DNA from: Kibdelosporangium persicum
GTDB taxonomy: Bacteria; Actinomycetota; Actinomycetes; Mycobacteriales; Pseudonocardiaceae
DNA: 64,000 nucleotides
Assembly: GCF_013280595.1 (NCBI RefSeq)
Contig: NZ_JAAATY010000005.1
Coordinates: 310,001-374,000, forward strand
Reading direction: 5' to 3'
Part shown: in pieces, positions 62,001 through 64,000 of the stretch
Layout of the letters: every line of letters starts with the position of its first letter
Numbering within the stretch: the stretch's first letter is position 1
The notes under the pieces: generated by a model
What the model was told of the DNA's origin: nothing
Database searches by the model: none
The model's input: only the letters and a program-made list of their open reading frames with translations
Made by a program: the position numbers and the translations under genes

Positions 62001-62327
62001 GAGCACGCGCGCCACGGTGCCGAGCTCAGCAGGCGCGCGGAACTGGTCGGATTCGAAGGACGAAGCGAGACTTTCCTGGCGTGGCTCGCGTTCGAGGCAC
62101 GGGATCTCATCGTCGCGCGGGACCACGCCCAGCGAGCGCTGGCCGTGTACGTCAACGCCGGTTCCCCGTTCGGCCAGGCGCAGGCACTGCACGTTCTCGG
62201 CCTGAGCTTCGCGGCGGGCGGCGACCACGAGCGGGCCAGATCATGCTGGGAACAGGCCCTGGACCGGTTGGCCGGGCTGGCCATCCCGGAGACCGACGAA
62301 CTACGCCGGCTGCTGGCTCCCACCTGA
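59034..62327 (+). CDS. AfsR/SARP family transcriptional regulator
   Basis: 1097 residues from the ATG at 59034 (one at 59007 is possible). OmpR-like winged helix (about 5-90; FRLLGTLDVTVAGRAITVPA), bacterial transcriptional activator domain (about 95-245), NB-ARC ATPase with Walker A SGQPGVGKSALAVQVAHH (about 311-319) and Walker B VLVVLDNAASAGQ, then a TPR array (about 700-1090). AfsR-type proteins activate secondary-metabolite genes. CGCGTAC repeats stand before it. Its 3' end overlaps the convergent MFS gene by 27 bases. Confidence 0.94.
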   Translation: MVGDTDFRLLGTLDVTVAGRAITVPAGRQQVVLAGLLLRGNQIVRVSELIDWLWDEETPDNAASTAQAYVRRLRQTLNAKDLITTMPHGYRINLAPDELDLFRFRSLVKQADETADPAARTDLITRALAQWRGPALADIPACSFREREVTRLTEEHLRATEIRVDCDLALGRHAQLLPELRNLTTQHPFRERLQSQLMVALYRSGRQVEALAQFQDVRARLADEFGVDPGEQLRQLHQRILTNDPALTLPSKPRPAEAADVPAVAAVPAQRPVPRQLPAGLRDFVGREETYEQIVTLLSGDAGTGVPVVAISGQPGVGKSALAVQVAHHLRARFPDGQLFVDLLGNALDRELTAEQVLARFLQALGLPPDQLPDDLNGLVGAYRTALADRNVLVVLDNAASAGQVRNLLPTTPGSGALVTSRRPLRGLAVLGGAQLVNLDVLDTEQSIALLNTIVGHDRLHDPDALGEVAELCGHLPLALRIAGANLLLRDDDSAQAYVTDLRHGNRLTALEIEDDPGATVRAVFDLSYLALKPEVARLFRQLSLVPGPDFSREAVAVLGRLSQQRADKLLAELVVAGLIQQTAADRFRFHDLLRLYSAERCQIEENPGETEAARARLFAYYVRWLDAVADVLWRTWSRLPRTEVELAVPSPTFDHQAPAFAWMDQEGPNVIAAILDAAEHGPVHAAWHLVESLCAYLVTRGRYRAEGFIAARAALQAAQAAGDAHAEAAMHYVHASISYRVQEHAAAMAHTLAELEAYDRCESHEGRARALVSLGILYQADGKLRAAAEQVEKGVRLAEEHGFDAVRLFGLINLSVIEEQRGHLDRAEWSAYEALKMAPASGNPVTEAASRVCLGHVMVRQGRFGDAIGQYTAALARYRETGTRHYVAETLRGLANANTLTGDHQAALAHAHEALAVAEESGIDQDQVDSLVTLAAAHQGMGHTDEAATCARNALEMSRGLGYRRGEIVALLELASQCRQRGDLSTAGEHARHGAELSRRAELVGFEGRSETFLAWLAFEARDLIVARDHAQRALAVYVNAGSPFGQAQALHVLGLSFAAGGDHERARSCWEQALDRLAGLAIPETDELRRLLAPT

Positions 62328-63539
62328 GGAGTTGGCCAGCCGCCAGGCCACGAGCAACAGCGCGCACAGGGCCAGACCGGCGACACCGGCGCCGGTGATC
62401 ACCGATGACGGCGCGAACGACTCGGCGAGGACACCGAACAGCACCACGGCACCGCCTTGGGTCACCCGCATGAACGTGAAGAGCAGGCCTATCGTCTGCC
62501 CGCGCCGCGAGTCGGGGGCGGTTTGGCTGTACTCCGCGCCGAGCGGAACCCAGAAGCAGGTGGCGACACCGGCGAGCGCGAACAGCGCGGCTCCCGCCCA
62601 CACACCGGGCTGCAGGACGAAGACCACAAAAGGCAGGCAGGTCATCGCCATGAGCGGTGCCATGAGCCGGGACCGGTGGGCGGGCTTGACCCAGCGCGAG
62701 TACGCCCACAGACCGACCACGATCCCCACGCAGTTGCCCGCCATCAGCACTCCCGCGACGGCGACGCCGGCCCCGATCTGTGCGGCGTACGGAACGGCGA
62801 GCGTCTCGCACACCATGCTGACCGCAATGAGCAGCGGGAAGAACACGAGTACCCGTAGCCTCCGATGCCGGGCGACAAATCCGACGGCCGAACGCAGCGA
62901 AGCGAGCCACGGACCCGCGTCCGTCCCGGCTGCCGTCGCGGGCCGGTACGCCAGCCCGACGCGGAGCAGGACAGCGGAGGCCAGGAAGGTGCCGGCGTTG
63001 AGCACCAGCACCGTGCCGATGCCCAGCCAGCCGACCGCCACCCCGGAGAACCCGTACCCCAGTGCGAAGCCCAGGTGCCCGACGATGAGGTTCATGGAGG
63101 TGCCGGTCACGAAGTGTTCGCCGGTCAGCACCACGGACATGGTGGCGGTGTGCGAACTGGTGAACGGTGTGTCCAGCAACCGGGCGGCGATCAGCAGGAT
63201 CCAGAGCCCGGCCAGGGGCATTCCGGGGATCGCCATGCACAGCAGCAGCGCCGCCCGGCCCACGTCCGCCCAGATCATGACGGTCCGGCGGGGATACCGG
63301 TCGGACAGGCCGGCCAGCAGCGGGCCGCCGAGCAGGTCGGGGACCACGGTCAGCGCGAACGTCACGGCCATCAGGCCGGCGGACTGGGTCCGCTCGTACA
63401 CCGCGATCATCAACGCGGCTCGCGCCAGGTAGTCCCCGGCCGTCGACAGGCTCCGGCCGAAGAAGAGCGCCCGGAACTCGCGGTTCGCGAGCACTTCCCG
63501 GTAGCCGACGCGCTCGGGCGCCGACGTCGGCCGGCTCAC
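62301..63539 (-). CDS. MFS transporter (product export type)
   Basis: 412 residues from a GTG at 63539. About 11-12 hydrophobic helices; the loop GLSDRYPRRTVMIWADVGRA matches the MFS loop 2-3 motif. The family resembles macrolide/antibiotic exporters of the MFS_3 type. The start overlaps the stop of the SagB-like gene (GTGA), so it is translated in the same transcript. Together with the SARP gene it suggests export of a natural product. Confidence 0.9.
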   Translation of the reverse strand: MSRPTSAPERVGYREVLANREFRALFFGRSLSTAGDYLARAALMIAVYERTQSAGLMAVTFALTVVPDLLGGPLLAGLSDRYPRRTVMIWADVGRAALLLCMAIPGMPLAGLWILLIAARLLDTPFTSSHTATMSVVLTGEHFVTGTSMNLIVGHLGFALGYGFSGVAVGWLGIGTVLVLNAGTFLASAVLLRVGLAYRPATAAGTDAGPWLASLRSAVGFVARHRRLRVLVFFPLLIAVSMVCETLAVPYAAQIGAGVAVAGVLMAGNCVGIVVGLWAYSRWVKPAHRSRLMAPLMAMTCLPFVVFVLQPGVWAGAALFALAGVATCFWVPLGAEYSQTAPDSRRGQTIGLLFTFMRVTQGGAVVLFGVLAESFAPSSVITGAGVAGLALCALLLVAWRLANSSGGSQQPA

Positions 63540-64000
63540 GCCTTGGTACCGATCACCGCGCAGCCCATCACCAGTTCCCCGGCGGGATCGAGACCGAGCA
63601 GGTCCTCCACCAGCTCGTCACGGATCGCCGACGTGAACGTCATCCCCAGGCCCAACGCGGTGACCAGCAGGTACACCGTCTGATTGAGGTGTCCGACATC
63701 GAAGTGCAGCACCCGGTAGGTCCGTGGTGTGTGGTATTTCCACATGCTGCGATCCAGGACCGCGGTGTAGAAGACCACCATCGCCGAATTGTCGACCCAG
63801 GACTGTTCACAGACGATGCGGGCGATGTCGTCGTCACCGCACGGTCCGCCGATCCGCTCGAGAACGTGGGCCGTGGGGTTGTAGTGATAAATCCCCGGCT
63901 CCACCCCGTCGATCGCCCGCGCGCAGACATAAACCTCGGTCGGATGCCGGCCACCCCCCGAAGGCGAGGTCTTGAACACCGTCTGCGATCGCTCATCGAT
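63536..64000 (-). CDS. SagB/ThcOx-family nitroreductase-fold dehydrogenase, C-terminal part
   Basis: 155 residues; the gene continues past the right edge. The nitroreductase fold shows FKTSPSGGGRHPTEVYVC (the SPSGGxRHP motif of SagB-type oxidases), PGIYHYNPTAHVLERIGG, RVLHFDVGHLNQTVYLLVTA and LVEDLLGLDPAGELVMG. SagB-type FMN enzymes oxidise azolines to azoles in ribosomal peptide natural products, though some members act elsewhere. Coupling with an MFS exporter and a nearby SARP gene supports a biosynthetic role. Partner cyclodehydratase and precursor genes would lie beyond the edge. Confidence 0.85.
   Translation of the reverse strand: MDERSQTVFKTSPSGGGRHPTEVYVCARAIDGVEPGIYHYNPTAHVLERIGGPCGDDDIARIVCEQSWVDNSAMVVFYTAVLDRSMWKYHTPRTYRVLHFDVGHLNQTVYLLVTALGLGMTFTSAIRDELVEDLLGLDPAGELVMGCAVIGTKA

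Overview
This window is high-GC DNA with dense coding, frequent GTG starts, ATGA/GTGA overlaps between neighbouring genes and many actinobacterial protein families (DUF3040, DUF3618, DUF4235, ANTAR proteins, SARP and LAL regulators, an F420-type nitroreductase). It most likely comes from the chromosome of a soil actinomycete, probably of the Pseudonocardiales. That placement rests on gene content alone. No rRNA, tRNA, CRISPR array, phage integrase or transposase gene was seen.

Layout. 1-12.3 kb: the 5' part of a secreted GH9 cellulase behind a perfect CebR-type box, a ThiF/E1-like protein behind two tandem operators, a heterodimeric ABC exporter divergent from a TetR regulator, dapA divergent from a LysR regulator, and an arginase-fold enzyme. 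12.5-24.6 kb: secreted polysaccharide-acting proteins (a PA14/beta-propeller/CBM/DUF1080 protein and a CBM35 protein) and a compact LacI regulator-GH35-GH30 locus that looks built for beta-1,6-galactan side chains. 24.8-33.3 kb: a MOSC protein and a stress-signalling island (STAS-ANTAR-GAF protein, GAF-PP2C phosphatase, RsbW-like kinase, GAF-ANTAR protein, STAS antagonist, CsbD-like proteins). 33.4-34.9 kb: a translationally coupled MerR-YnfA operon and a VOC protein. 35.1-38.2 kb: pectinolytic genes (PL1 with CBM35, PL3, and a broken CBM35 beta-helix gene). 38.4-40.5 kb: a divergent pair of a nitrilase-fold protein and a winged-helix protein. 40.8-44.1 kb: a decayed multicopper oxidase gene, a quinone-reductase-like dehydrogenase and an MFS gene with a single-base frameshift. 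44.5-52.6 kb: a LAL regulator, two two-component systems and a lipoprotein hydrolase. 53.3-57.1 kb: a macrodomain protein, a three-gene membrane cluster and a flavin monooxygenase. 57.2-64 kb: a DUF885 peptidase-like protein, an AfsR/SARP regulator, an MFS exporter and the start of a SagB-like dehydrogenase, which together look like the edge of a natural-product cluster.

Three repeat systems are not explained by the genes. Six near-identical 46-48 bp palindromes sit at gene 3' ends; two of them supply the last seven codons and the stop codon of dapA and of a histidine kinase gene. Two arrays of a 22-bp tandem unit lie in opposite orientation at 34.93 and 40.68 kb and bracket the pectinase/nitrilase segment, with a degraded gene at each border. 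A CGCGTAC heptamer repeated every 11 bp lies upstream of the SARP gene and again downstream of the divergent DUF885 gene. The best leads for something undescribed are the palindrome family, the bracketed 5.7-kb segment with its nitrilase-fold/winged-helix pair, and the SARP-linked cluster running off the right edge.
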